NCBI RefSeq assembly: GCF_030164425.1
Contig: NZ_JASNJD010000001.1
Location: 434,001-498,000, forward strand
DNA length: 64,000 bases
From: Pseudodonghicola flavimaris
GTDB lineage: Bacteria > Pseudomonadota > Alphaproteobacteria > Rhodobacterales > Rhodobacteraceae
Direction of reading: 5' to 3'
Below are positions 41,221 to 50,293 of this stretch, in pieces; the first letter of the stretch is position 1, and the number at the start of each line of letters is the position of its first letter. The notes beneath the pieces are model-generated. The model was given only the letters and a program-made list of their open reading frames with translations. It made no database searches and was not told the DNA's origin. The position numbers were made by a program, and so were the translations under genes.

Positions 41221-41904
41221 ATGACCGATCCGCTGTGCCTGACCCGTGCGCTGGTCGACCGGCTGCCGCCGCGCACCGACGAACGCGGTCCGGTGAAGCT
41301 GCATCAGCCCGAGCCCGGTTATCACGAGCGCATGGCCGAGGCGATCCTGGCACAGAGCGACGGGTCCGGTCCGCTGTGGATCTTCGCCGCCGGATCGCTG
41401 ATCTGGAACCCGCGGTTCGAGGTCGCCGAACGCCGCGCCGCCCATGTGCGGGGGTGGCAGCGGTCCTTTTGCATCAGCGATCAGCGGTTTCGCGGCAGCC
41501 CTTCGGCGCCGGGGCTGATGATGTCGCTGGATCGCGGCGGCGCCTGTACCGGCATGGTGTTGCGGATGGCACCCGACGATCTCTCCGCCGCGCTGGTCGC
41601 GCTGCTGGAGACGGAGCCGCCGCTGCCGCCGGTCTGGGTCGAGGCGGAGACGGTGGACGGGCCGGTGCGCGCCATCGTTTTCGCCATCGAGCGGTCCTGG
41701 CCGCTCTATGTGCCGGAGCCGGAACCGGAGGCGCTGGCGGATATACTCGCCTCGGCGGTCGGCCATGTCGGCACCATGGCGGAGTATCTGCTCAACACCG
41801 TGACCGAACTGGACCGCGCCGGGGTTCATGACGCGCATCTGTGGCATCTGCAGGCGCTGGTCGCCGCCCGCCTGGCCCAGTTGCCGCCGTCTGACGGAGG
41901 GTGA
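41221..41904 (+). CDS. ChaC-like gamma-glutamylcyclotransferase
   Basis: Likely degrades glutathione (or gamma-glutamyl peptides) to 5-oxoproline and the remaining dipeptide. The 227-residue protein has the ChaC nucleotide-fold start IFAAGSLIWNP near 58-68, with YGSL replaced by AGSL, and the GWQRSFCISDQRFRGS region near 79-94. A catalytic Glu is expected near ALLETEPP. It starts about 200 nt after the array and is not part of the cas operon. Confidence 0.85.
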   Translation: MTDPLCLTRALVDRLPPRTDERGPVKLHQPEPGYHERMAEAILAQSDGSGPLWIFAAGSLIWNPRFEVAERRAAHVRGWQRSFCISDQRFRGSPSAPGLMMSLDRGGACTGMVLRMAPDDLSAALVALLETEPPLPPVWVEAETVDGPVRAIVFAIERSWPLYVPEPEPEALADILASAVGHVGTMAEYLLNTVTELDRAGVHDAHLWHLQALVAARLAQLPPSDGG

Positions 41905-41930
41905 CCCCGCCGGTGCCGGTGCCGGCGGTC

Positions 41931-42716
41931 TCAGACCCGGGCGAGACGGTCGAGCGCGGCGCGATGCAGCTCCGGCGTCGCGGCGGCCAGCACCTGACCT
42001 GAGGAGGCGAGCGTCAGCGGCGCCCCGGACCAGTCGGTGATCACCCCGCCGGCTCCGGTGACCACGGGCACCAGCGCCATGTAGTCGTAGGGCTGCAGCT
42101 CGGCCTCCAGGATCAGGTCGACATGGCCCGAGGCCAGCAGCCCGTAGCTGTAGCAGTCGCCGCCGAAGCGCCGCGCGGCGCAGGCCTGGCTGAGTGCCTC
42201 GAAACAGGCGAATTCCTGCGGCGTGAACTGATCGGGCGAGGTGGCGAACAGGATCGCCTCCTCCAGCCGGGTGCGGCGGGCGCTGTGGCAGGTCTCTCCG
42301 TTCAGCCGGGTGGCGGCGCCGGCGCGGCCGATCCAGGTTTCCTGCAGCAGCGGCATGTCGATCACCCCGAGGATCGGGGCGCCATCCTCCAGCAGCGCCA
42401 CCAGCGTGCCGAACAGCGGCACCCCGGAGATGAAGCTCTTGGTGCCGTCGATCGGGTCCAGCACCCAGATATGGCGGGCGTCCTGACCGCTGAGGCCGAA
42501 TTCCTCACCCAGGATGCCGTGACCGGGGCAGGCGGTTTCCAGCACCGCCTTCATGCCCTTTTCGATGGCGCGGTCGGCCTCGGTGACGGGGCTGTGATCC
42601 GCCTTGCGCTCCACCGTCAGGGGGGCGCGGAAATGGGCGCGGGCCAGCGGCCGCGCGGCTTCGACCAGTCTCAGGGCGATCGCTTCGAAGGCTTCGGGGG
42701 TGGCGGGCGCGTTCAT
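41931..42716 (-). CDS. Inositol-monophosphatase-family phosphatase (HisN-like)
   Basis: A 261-residue magnesium-dependent phosphomonoesterase. Metal ligands are visible in GEEFG (71-72), DPIDGTKSF (87-95) and a later GGD/YDYMA segment. The family includes inositol monophosphatase, histidinol phosphatase and CysQ; overall pattern is closest to HisN. It overlaps the DeoR gene by four bases and is the last gene of the Ugp-type operon, so a phosphate ester derived from the imported substrate is a plausible substrate (inference). Confidence 0.87.
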   Translation of the reverse strand: MNAPATPEAFEAIALRLVEAARPLARAHFRAPLTVERKADHSPVTEADRAIEKGMKAVLETACPGHGILGEEFGLSGQDARHIWVLDPIDGTKSFISGVPLFGTLVALLEDGAPILGVIDMPLLQETWIGRAGAATRLNGETCHSARRTRLEEAILFATSPDQFTPQEFACFEALSQACAARRFGGDCYSYGLLASGHVDLILEAELQPYDYMALVPVVTGAGGVITDWSGAPLTLASSGQVLAAATPELHRAALDRLARV

Positions 42717-43498
42717 GTCCGGTCTCCGGCCAGGGGCTCGGCGGGATCGCCGGTCAGCAGCAGATGTCCATGGTCGATCTGCTCGGCGATTTCCGGCGGT
42801 GCGCCGTCGGTGACCAGAACGTCGACATCGGACCAGTCGCAGACATGGATCAGGCCGGATTTGCTGAATTTGCCGTGATCCATCATCAGGATGGTCTCAT
42901 CGGCGCGCGCGATCATGGCGCGTTTGAACTCGACTTCGAACAGGTCGAAATCCTGACAGCCCCGGGCCGATCCGGCGACCACCGACATCACGAAATAGCT
43001 GGGCGAGAAGCCGGAGAGATAGCTGATCGTGCCGGCGCCGGTCAGGGTGCGGTCGGCCTTGCGCAGCTCGCCGCCGGGCAGGATCACCCGGTGCTGGCCG
43101 CCGCCGGCATTCAGGATCTGCGCGATTTCCAGCGAGATGGTCAGGATCGTCATCGGTTCGCGCCGGGTCAGCTCGCGGGCGAGGAAACAGGCGGTGGTGG
43201 AATTGTCCAGCAGCAGCGTCGCTCCCTCGCGGATATGGCTGGCGGTCCGCGCCGCGATGGCGGCCTTGGCGGCGGCGTTCTCCGACAGCCGGCGTTCGAA
43301 GGGGGGTTCGGAGCGTGGCATCGACAGCCGGACGCCGCCATGGAATTTCTCCACCAGCCCGTCGCCTGACAGGCTCTTCAGATCGCGCCGGATGGTCTCG
43401 TCCGAGACGTCGAACTCCTCCGCCAGAAAGGTGATTGCCGCCTTGCCCCGCGCCTTGAGCAGCGCGAGGATCTGATCCTGTCTGTGACTGCGTGCCAT
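42713..43498 (-). CDS. DeoR/GlpR family transcriptional regulator
   Basis: A 261-residue repressor with an N-terminal DeoR helix-turn-helix (QDQILALLKARGKAAITFLAEEFDVSDETIRRDL, about 7-40) and a C-terminal sugar-phosphate sensor domain with the conserved LDNST near 98-102. GlpR, the glycerol-3-phosphate sensor, is in this family. Its place inside an Ugp-type operon and the duplicated TCACA motif upstream of the operon support autoregulation. Confidence 0.88.
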   Translation of the reverse strand: MARSHRQDQILALLKARGKAAITFLAEEFDVSDETIRRDLKSLSGDGLVEKFHGGVRLSMPRSEPPFERRLSENAAAKAAIAARTASHIREGATLLLDNSTTACFLARELTRREPMTILTISLEIAQILNAGGGQHRVILPGGELRKADRTLTGAGTISYLSGFSPSYFVMSVVAGSARGCQDFDLFEVEFKRAMIARADETILMMDHGKFSKSGLIHVCDWSDVDVLVTDGAPPEIAEQIDHGHLLLTGDPAEPLAGDRT

Positions 43499-43509
43499 GT
43501 CCCCTCCCG

Positions 43510-44571
43510 TCAGGCTCGCGCCACGATAGCGCGCCCGGAGGCGGAATCGAAGACTCGGAGGCGGTCCAGATCGAAGTCGAGCCCGACCTCGTCACCGGCC
43601 TCCGGCGCGCCCAGAACCGGGCTTTTCACCACCATGCGGTCGTCACCCAGCACGACCTCCACCAGCGCCTCGGCGCCGATCAGCTCGGTCCGGGCCACCC
43701 GGCCGCGGGCCATGCCGGCGGAGGACAGCGTCACCTCCTCCGGGCGCAGGCCGATCAGCACGTCGCGGGGCAGGCTGCCGGGCAGGGCGAGGGTGCCGGT
43801 AAAGCTGGCGTGACCCACCGCGCCCTTCTCCGTCCGGCAGGGGATCAGCGCCATTTCCGGCGTGCCAATGAAGGTGGCGACGAAGGTGTTCGACGGTTTC
43901 ATGTAGATGTCCATCGGCGCGCCGACCTGTTGCAGATGGCCCTTGGACATCATCGCCACGCGGGTGCCGAGCGTCATCGCCTCGATCTGGTCATGGGTGA
44001 CATAGATCACCGTCAGCCCCAGTTCGCTGTGCAGCCGCTTCAGCTCCGCCCGCATCCGGTTGCGCAGCTTGGCGTCGAGGTTCGACAGCGGTTCGTCGAA
44101 CAGGAACACCTTGGGCTGGCGCACCAGGGCGCGGCCGATGGCAACGCGCTGGCGTTCGCCGCCCGACAGCTCCTTCGGCCGCCGGTCGAGCAGGTCGGTG
44201 ATATGCAGGATCTCCGCCGCCTCGCGGATGCGGGCGTCAATCTCGGCCTTCGACAGTTTCGTCGTCTTCATCAGGCCGAAAGCCATGTTCTTGTAGGCGG
44301 TCATATGCGGGTAGAGCGCATATGACTGGAACACCATCGCGATATCGCGCTTCTGCGGCTGGGCGTCGGTGACGTCCTGGCCATCGATCAGCAGCTGGCC
44401 CGAGGTGATCTCCTCCAGCCCCGCGATCATCCGCAGCGTCGTGGACTTGCCGCAGCCCGAGGGGCCCACCATCACCATGAACTCGCGGTCCTCGATGGTT
44501 AGGTCGATGTCATGCACGGTCTTGCGGTCGCCGTAGGATTTGCTGACTTTTCTGAGTTGGACGGTCGCCAT
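43510..44571 (-). CDS. ABC transporter ATPase, UgpC/MalK type
   Basis: A 353-residue ATPase energising the two adjacent permeases. Walker A GPSGCGKST near 37-45, signature LSGGERQRVAIGRAL near 133-147, Walker B VFLFDEP, and a C-terminal OB-fold (TOBE) regulatory domain from about 240. It may interact with several permeases of the family. Lies 22 nt after the second permease gene. Confidence 0.93.
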   Translation of the reverse strand: MATVQLRKVSKSYGDRKTVHDIDLTIEDREFMVMVGPSGCGKSTTLRMIAGLEEITSGQLLIDGQDVTDAQPQKRDIAMVFQSYALYPHMTAYKNMAFGLMKTTKLSKAEIDARIREAAEILHITDLLDRRPKELSGGERQRVAIGRALVRQPKVFLFDEPLSNLDAKLRNRMRAELKRLHSELGLTVIYVTHDQIEAMTLGTRVAMMSKGHLQQVGAPMDIYMKPSNTFVATFIGTPEMALIPCRTEKGAVGHASFTGTLALPGSLPRDVLIGLRPEEVTLSSAGMARGRVARTELIGAEALVEVVLGDDRMVVKSPVLGAPEAGDEVGLDFDLDRLRVFDSASGRAIVARA

Positions 44572-44593
44572 TCTGGGTCTCCGGTCTGTGGCG

Positions 44594-45475
44594 TCACTTG
44601 ACGCCGGTGTGCATGAAACTGTCGATGAAACGGCGCTGGAAGATCACGAAGAGCAGCAGCAGCGGCGAGACGACGATGGTGGTGCCTGCCATCAGCCGCG
44701 GCCAGTCGGCGCCGCTGTCGGCCTTGGCCAATAGCCCGAGCCCGATCGGCAGGGTGCGGATGCTTTCCGAGTTGGTCACCAGCAGCGGCCACATGTAATC
44801 GTTCCAGTGGGTCACCACCGAGATGATGCCGAAGGCGATCAGCGTCGGCTTCACCAGCGGCAGATAGACGTGCCACAGGATCGACATATGGCCGCAGCCG
44901 TCGAGCCGCGCGGCGTCGGACAGCTCGGACGGCACCTGGCGGAAGCTCTGCCGCAGCATGAAGGTGCCGTAGCCGGAGGCGACGAAGGGCACGATCATCG
45001 CCGGGATGGTGTTGATCAGCCCCATCTCGCGCAGGGTGACGAAGTTGGTGAGGAAGATCGCGTAGATCGGGAACATCACCTGCAGCAGGAACAGGGTGAA
45101 GAGCAGGTTCTTGCCCGGAAACGTCAGCCGCGCAAAGGCATAGGCGGCCAGGGTGATGGTGATCAACTGACCGGCGAGGATGGTGGTGGTGACGATGACC
45201 GAGTTGATCAGATAGGTCCCGAAGGGCGCCACCGACAGGGTGCTGGGATAGTTGGAGAAATTGAGCTTGTCCGGCCAGAATCCGGCGGCCTGGTCGAACA
45301 CCTCGGCATTGGTCTTGAGCGAGGTGATCAGGATCCAGATCAGCGGGCTGAGCCAGAGCAGCGCCAGCGGCAGCATGATCAGATGCAGGCCGTTTTCGCG
45401 CAGCTGTTTTCTCCAGCGCGGGCGGCGGGCGGTGGCGGTGTCCGGCATCGCGGCGGTTTGGATCACGTCGGTCAT
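44594..45475 (-). CDS. ABC transporter permease, UgpE/MalG type
   Basis: A 293-residue inner-membrane permease with six predicted helices and the EAA loop (ELSDAARLDGCGHMSILWHVYLPLVKP, near 187-213) that docks the ATPase. Its start overlaps the upstream permease stop by one base. The pairing with an UgpA-type partner, a Tat-exported binding protein and an UgpC ATPase marks a carbohydrate/phosphodiester importer. Confidence 0.92.
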   Translation of the reverse strand: MTDVIQTAAMPDTATARRPRWRKQLRENGLHLIMLPLALLWLSPLIWILITSLKTNAEVFDQAAGFWPDKLNFSNYPSTLSVAPFGTYLINSVIVTTTILAGQLITITLAAYAFARLTFPGKNLLFTLFLLQVMFPIYAIFLTNFVTLREMGLINTIPAMIVPFVASGYGTFMLRQSFRQVPSELSDAARLDGCGHMSILWHVYLPLVKPTLIAFGIISVVTHWNDYMWPLLVTNSESIRTLPIGLGLLAKADSGADWPRLMAGTTIVVSPLLLLFVIFQRRFIDSFMHTGVK

Positions 45476-46377
45476 CAGCGTTCTCCCAGGTAATGGACCT
45501 TGCGGCCCAGCGTCAGCGCCACCAGGCCGATCAGGCCGAGGACGAAGACCAGCAGCGCATTGGCCAGCGCCGAGGCATAGCCGATGTCCTGATACTGAAA
45601 GCCGTTCTGATAGATGTAGAAGGTCAGCACATTGGTGCTGTCGGCGGGGCCGCCCTGGGTCATCACGTAGACGTAGTCGAAGATCTGGTAGCTGTGCAGC
45701 GTGCCGATGATGATGACGAAATAGAGCGTGGGGGAGACCAGCGGAATGGTGATGTGCAGCAGCCGGTGCCAGCCGCTGACGCCATCGAGCCGGGCGGCCT
45801 CATAGAGATCGGAGGGCACCAGCTTCAGCGCCGCCAGCAGGATCAGCATGAAGTAGCCGGAGTATTTCCAGATGCTCATGATGACGATGGCGGGCAGCGC
45901 CCATTGGCTGTCATAGAGCCAGTCGAGCCGCGGCAGCCCCAGGGTGGTCAGCGCCTCGTTGATCGGGCCGTAGCCGGGGGCATAGAGGAACACCCAGACC
46001 ATGCCGGCAGCGACCGAGGGGATCATCACCGGATAGAAGAAGGCCGAGCGATAGATCGCCATGCCGCGCAGCTTGCTGTCCAGCGCTACCGCCAGCAGCA
46101 GCGCCACGGCGATCGACAGCGGGATCGTCGTCAGCGTATAAAAGGCGGTGTTGCCCAGCACTTTCCAGAACAGCCGGTCATCCAGCAGCCGTAGATAGTT
46201 CTCCGCCCCCAGCCAGTAGATGTCGGGATCGCCCAGCAGCACGTCATGCAGGCTGAACCAGACCGATCGCAGGATCGGCCAATAGGTGAAGATGGCAAGA
46301 AAGACGAGCGACGGCAGCAGCAGCGCATAGGCCAGCAGCATCTCTTTGCGGCGCGCGCGGGCGAAACTTGGCGACAT
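45475..46377 (-). CDS. ABC transporter permease, UgpA/MalF type
   Basis: A 300-residue permease with about six helices and an EAA loop (DLYEAARLDGVSGWHRLLHITIPLV near 200-224). The ATG at 46377 follows the binding-protein stop by 72 nt. It forms the heterodimeric channel with the permease encoded next. Confidence 0.92.
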   Translation of the reverse strand: MSPSFARARRKEMLLAYALLLPSLVFLAIFTYWPILRSVWFSLHDVLLGDPDIYWLGAENYLRLLDDRLFWKVLGNTAFYTLTTIPLSIAVALLLAVALDSKLRGMAIYRSAFFYPVMIPSVAAGMVWVFLYAPGYGPINEALTTLGLPRLDWLYDSQWALPAIVIMSIWKYSGYFMLILLAALKLVPSDLYEAARLDGVSGWHRLLHITIPLVSPTLYFVIIIGTLHSYQIFDYVYVMTQGGPADSTNVLTFYIYQNGFQYQDIGYASALANALLVFVLGLIGLVALTLGRKVHYLGER

Positions 46378-46449
46378 GAGGAATTCCCGTGAAAGCGTCA
46401 GGGGACGCGAGCCGGCGCCGGCCCGCGTCCCCCCCGTAAGCAGTGGTGA

Positions 46450-47754
46450 TCAGCTCTTCTGACGGCGCAGAACGCGGGCGATCTCGCGGTTGACCTCGGC
46501 GGTGGCGTCGGTCAGCGCCGCCTCGGGCGCGATCTCGCCGGCCAGGGTGCGGTCGATGGCGCTTTTCAGCGAGTCACGGGCGCGGGAATAGGCCGGCACC
46601 TGCAGGAAGGCGCCGGAGAATTCGGCCTGCTTCATCGCCACTTCGGCCTGCGGCACCTCCTTGAGGTAGTCGACCATCTCGGGCTGCTGCCAGGAGGACT
46701 TGCGCACCGCCAGATAGCCGGTGGCGCGGCTCCAGGCGGCCTGGTTCTCGGTGTTGGTCATCCAGCGGGCAAAGGTCCAGGCGGCCTCTTTCTTGGCGTC
46801 CGACTGGTTCTTGGCGATCATGATGGGGCCACCGCCCTGCGAGGCGCCGAACTGCTTCTTCTTCGGCATGAAGGCGACGCCGACCTCGAAGGGAGAGGAC
46901 TTGCGCAGGTTGGTCAGCGACCCGGTCGAGTGGTAGAGCATCGCGGTGGAGCCGGCCATGAAGTCGTTGGCGGAACCCTGCCAGGTCGAGGCCGGCGCCA
47001 TGCAGCCCGCGTCCACCATGGTTTTCCAGAAGCTCAGCGCCTCGATCGCTTCGGGGCGATCCCACAGCACCTTGTCCTTTTCCCACGGCACCAGGCCGTT
47101 CTGGCGGCAATAGCCTTCGAACATCCAGTCGTGCCAGCCGCCGCCGATGATCAGGCCCCAGCGCTTCAGCTCGTCGCCGTCGCGGATGGTCAGCGCCTTG
47201 GCGGTTTCCAGCAGTTCGTCCCAGGTTTCCGGCGCCTTGTCGATACCGGCCTGGGCATAGGCGTCCTTGTTGTAATAGAGCACCGGGGTCGAGGGCTGAT
47301 AGGACAGACCGTAGAGCCGGCCGTCGGAGACCGCGGTATCGAGGAAGCCACCGATGAAATCGTCGTAAATGTCGTCGGACTTGGCCTGTTCGGTCACATC
47401 TTCCAGCGCGTCGAGCCCGAGGAAGGTCTGCAGCGAGGAGTTGATCGGCAGCCACAGCGCCGGCGGCTCGCCCACGCCGAGCGCGGTGATCACCTTCTGC
47501 TCGGTGTTGTCGTAGGAGCCGGCATAGATCGCCTCGACCTCGATGCCGTCGTGGGTGGCGTTGAAGTCGGCGATCATGCCCGAGATGATGGTGTTGATGT
47601 CGCCGGAGACACCGACCGGATACATGAACTGCAGCTTCACCGTCTCATTCGCGCGGGCGGGGGTCAGCACACCCGGCATCATGCTGACGAAGGGCGCGGC
47701 GAGCCCCGAGGCCAGCAGACGGCGGCGTGTGATGTTGGATTTTGTGGATTTCAT
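46450..47754 (-). CDS. ABC sugar/glycerophosphodiester substrate-binding protein
   Basis: A 434-residue periplasmic binding protein of the UgpB/MalE family. The ATG at 47754 (MKSTKSNITRRRLLASGL) gives a twin-arginine signal peptide with TRRRLL near 9-14; an upstream frame to 47844 adds unrelated residues. The mature protein starts near NETVKLQFMYP. Ligand-contact regions around YYNKDAYAQAGI and SANDFMAGSTAMLY are typical. First gene of the minus-strand operon. Confidence 0.92.
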   Translation of the reverse strand: MKSTKSNITRRRLLASGLAAPFVSMMPGVLTPARANETVKLQFMYPVGVSGDINTIISGMIADFNATHDGIEVEAIYAGSYDNTEQKVITALGVGEPPALWLPINSSLQTFLGLDALEDVTEQAKSDDIYDDFIGGFLDTAVSDGRLYGLSYQPSTPVLYYNKDAYAQAGIDKAPETWDELLETAKALTIRDGDELKRWGLIIGGGWHDWMFEGYCRQNGLVPWEKDKVLWDRPEAIEALSFWKTMVDAGCMAPASTWQGSANDFMAGSTAMLYHSTGSLTNLRKSSPFEVGVAFMPKKKQFGASQGGGPIMIAKNQSDAKKEAAWTFARWMTNTENQAAWSRATGYLAVRKSSWQQPEMVDYLKEVPQAEVAMKQAEFSGAFLQVPAYSRARDSLKSAIDRTLAGEIAPEAALTDATAEVNREIARVLRRQKS

Positions 47755-48081
47755 GTGGCTGTATCTCCCGTGTGTGGGTTTTGAGGTGCGTGTCATGTGT
47801 CCTGTGCCGCGCCTGGATTGCGGCGTGAGACCATGAATCACCAATTAAAGATGAAAAGTCACAGTGATATGAAGCTTTACCCGAGGGACTGCGGAGGACC
47901 GGCTCCTTGATGGTCGTGTGGGTATGCTTTGGGCGTATTGTGGATATTGAAAGTAAAATCACACATTTGGCAGGGCGGAATATGGTCTTTGCCCGAGAAT
48001 TTTGCATAAACTCGTGACAATGCCGCGTTACTCTGCGGGGAAACGGGGGATGCCCCCGCAAGATATCCAGGAGAGCCACAT
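47755..48081. promoter_or_regulatory. Divergent regulatory region with repeated TCACA motif
   Basis: This 327-nt region separates the ABC operon from the phosphodiesterase gene and is A+T richer than its flanks. GAAAAGTCACA (47853-47863) and GTAAAATCACA (47953-47963) match at 9 of 11 positions and lie exactly 100 bp apart in the same orientation, candidate sites for the DeoR protein. CAGGAGAG at 48069-48076 is the ribosome-binding site of the phosphodiesterase gene. Confidence 0.4.
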
Positions 48082-48861
48082 ATGCTGATCGCTCAAATCA
48101 GTGATTCCCACGTTCTTGCCGGTGGCAAGCGGCTGGCCGGCCGGTTCGATACCGGCGCGGCCTTCGACCGGCTGATCGACAGTCTGGCCCGGCAGCCGGT
48201 GCAGCCCGACCTGATCCTGTTCTCAGGCGATCTGGGGGAGGACGCCACGGAAGAGGAATACCGTCATGTCGCCGCGGGGCTCGGGCGGCTCGGACGCCCG
48301 GTGCTGGCGGTACCCGGCAATCACGACGCCCGGGCGCCGATGCTGGCCTGCCTGCCGGAGTTTCTGGGCCGCACCCCCGCCGGGCATCTCTGCCTCTGCG
48401 ATACCCGGTTCGACATCGCTGTCGTCGGGCTCGATACCCTGGTGGAGGGTGCCCCGCATGGCGAGCTTTGCGCCGAGCGTCTGGCCTGGCTGTCGGAGAC
48501 ACTGCAGCACTGCGCCGATCGCGAGGTGCTGATCTTCATGCATCACCCGCCAATCACCACCGGGATGCAGGACATGGATTCCATGGGCCTGCTGCGCGGG
48601 CGAGAGGAGCTGGCGCGGCTGGTGGCGGCGCATGGGCGGGTCAAGGCGATCCTCTGCGGTCATATGCATCGCGCCATCCTCGGCACCTGCGGCGGGGTAC
48701 CGGTGCGGGTCGCGCCCTCCGCCTCGCATCAGATCGCCTTCGATCTGCGCGAGGGCACCTCTTTCGCCTTCTCCGATGAGCCGCCGCAATACATGATGCA
48801 TCTGCTGCAGCCGGGGACGCCTATCGTCAGCCATATCGTTCCGGTCGGGACCGGGGCGTGA
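48082..48861 (+). CDS. Calcineurin-like phosphodiesterase (GpdQ/CpdA type)
   Basis: A 259-residue binuclear metallophosphoesterase. Metal motifs: ISDSH (6-10), FSGDL near 48-52, PGNHD near 79-83, MHHPP near 153-157 and CGHMH near 192-196. The family contains GpdQ (glycerophosphodiesterase) and CpdA (cAMP phosphodiesterase). The adjacency to an Ugp-type importer and a phosphatase argues for glycerophosphodiester hydrolysis over cAMP. Whether it is cytoplasmic is inferred from the absence of a signal peptide. Confidence 0.87.
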   Translation: MLIAQISDSHVLAGGKRLAGRFDTGAAFDRLIDSLARQPVQPDLILFSGDLGEDATEEEYRHVAAGLGRLGRPVLAVPGNHDARAPMLACLPEFLGRTPAGHLCLCDTRFDIAVVGLDTLVEGAPHGELCAERLAWLSETLQHCADREVLIFMHHPPITTGMQDMDSMGLLRGREELARLVAAHGRVKAILCGHMHRAILGTCGGVPVRVAPSASHQIAFDLREGTSFAFSDEPPQYMMHLLQPGTPIVSHIVPVGTGA

Positions 48862-48980
48862 CCGGCCGCGCCGGCAAGAGCGACCGGACCGGCAATCTGT
48901 GCTAGGGTGATCCACGGGCCGGGGCGCGCCATGGCGGGCCGCCGGCGCCGGTCAATTTTCTCTTGAGACGGATTTCCGAT

Positions 48981-49574
48981 ATGACGGCGATTGATTTCTG
49001 GTATTCCATCGGCAGCACCTACAGCTATCTCACCGTGATGCGATTGCCCGGCGTGGCGGCAGAGACCGGCGCCCACTTCCGATGGCGACCGTTCAACGTG
49101 CGTCACGTGATGATCGCCCAGAACAACATCCCCTTCAAGGATAAGCCGGTGAAGACCGCCTACATGTGGCGCGATATCGCCCGTCGGGCCGAAGGCTACG
49201 GGCTGGCCCCCGAGATTCCGGCGCCCTATCCGCTGGCCGGGCTGGAGCTGGCCAATCAGGTAGCGGTTCTGGGGGGCCGGGAGGGCTGGGGCGAGGCCTA
49301 TACCCGTGAGACCTACCGGCGCTGGTTCGAAGCGGCCGAGCCGGCCGGCGAGGACCCCAATCTGAGCGAGAGCCTTGTCGCGATCGGCCAGGATCCGGCG
49401 CGGGTGATCGCGGTGGCCCGGTCGGAGGAGATCGTCGCGACGCTGGCCGATGCCACGGCGGAGGCGATGGCTCTGGGCGTCTTCGGATCGCCGAGCTTTG
49501 CGGTCGGGGGAGAGATCTTCTGGGGCGATGACCGGCTGGAGGATGCCATCGCCTGGGCTGGCCGCGGCGTCTGA
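48981..49574 (+). CDS. DsbA-like 2-hydroxychromene-2-carboxylate isomerase family protein
   Basis: A 197-residue thioredoxin-fold protein of the kappa-class GST branch. DFWYSIGSTYSYL at the start places Ser where DsbA has its CxxC, the hallmark of isomerases that use glutathione; FGSPSFAVGGEIFWGDDRL near 165-184 is the conserved end. The ATG at 48981 is chosen over the TTG at 48963. The physiological substrate is probably an aromatic intermediate or unknown. Confidence 0.85.
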   Translation: MTAIDFWYSIGSTYSYLTVMRLPGVAAETGAHFRWRPFNVRHVMIAQNNIPFKDKPVKTAYMWRDIARRAEGYGLAPEIPAPYPLAGLELANQVAVLGGREGWGEAYTRETYRRWFEAAEPAGEDPNLSESLVAIGQDPARVIAVARSEEIVATLADATAEAMALGVFGSPSFAVGGEIFWGDDRLEDAIAWAGRGV

Positions 49575-49622
49575 GCCGGTTCGCCTGCTGCCCCGCCGTC
49601 GATCTGCACCGGGGCGTCGGCC

Positions 49623-50192
49623 TCAGCCGGTGGCGTCGGTGGCGCCGTTTGCACTCAGGATACGGGCCGCCAGCTCCGGGTCCGAGGTGGCGCGGGCCAG
49701 CGTCAGGGCGCCGACCAGCCGGCTCAGCAACCGGATCGCCTTCGCCTCGCGGTCGGGATCGTCGGGGTTCTGGCCGGCGGCGACGATCTGGCGGATGGCG
49801 GTGCGCAGCCCGGTGTCGAAGACCTGGCGCAGCGGCGGGTCGTGGCGCGGAGCTTCGGCCGCCAGCGTCGCGAAGGTGCAGCCCAGCCCGCGGTGCTGCA
49901 CATGCGGCGCCGACAGATACCATTGCGCGATGGCCTCCAGCGGATCGCCGCCGGCGCTGTCCAGAACGGCTTTCCAGGCCTCGGCATTGCGGCTCAGCGC
50001 ATGGGCGGTCGCCTCGGCGATCAGCGCCTCCTTGCTCTCGAACTGCTTGTAGAAGGCGCCGTTGGTCAGCCCGGCCGCCTGCATCAGCGCGGCAATGCCG
50101 ACCCCGTCATAGCCGTCTTCGCGGAACATCCTGCTTGCTGTGGTGATGACGCGGTCCCGGTTCCGGGCCGCGTCCTGCCGGCTCATCCGCAT
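49623..50192 (-). CDS. TetR family regulator
   Basis: A 189-residue repressor with an N-terminal TetR helix-turn-helix (REDGYDGVGIAALMQAAGLTNGAFYKQFESKEAL, near 22-56) and a C-terminal ligand domain of the YxaF/AefR kind. Three ATGs (50198, 50192, 50186) follow GGGAGGG; 50192 has the best spacing. Divergent from a thiolase/thioesterase operon, which it most likely controls. Confidence 0.88.
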   Translation of the reverse strand: MRMSRQDAARNRDRVITTASRMFREDGYDGVGIAALMQAAGLTNGAFYKQFESKEALIAEATAHALSRNAEAWKAVLDSAGGDPLEAIAQWYLSAPHVQHRGLGCTFATLAAEAPRHDPPLRQVFDTGLRTAIRQIVAAGQNPDDPDREAKAIRLLSRLVGALTLARATSDPELAARILSANGATDATG

Positions 50193-50216
50193 GCTCATCC
50201 CTCCCGGTTCTCGCGT

Positions 50217-50269
50217 TTGGATTATAGTCATGCGCTTTTTGTTGACAAGTTGGATTATGGTCATACTCT
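50217..50269. promoter_or_regulatory. Overlapping divergent promoters with direct operator repeats
   Basis: Minus strand: TTGTCA (complement of 50243-50248), 16-nt spacer, TATAAT (complement of 50221-50226), a near-perfect promoter for tetR. Plus strand: TTGACA (50242-50247), 16-nt spacer, TACTCT (50264-50269) for the thiolase gene. The -35 boxes overlap. TTGGATTATAGTCAT (50217-50231) and TTGGATTATGGTCAT (50250-50264) differ at one base, lie 33 bp apart (about three turns) and cover one -10 each. Confidence 0.7.
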
Positions 50270-50293
50270 AAATGGGACATCAGGAGGAAGACG

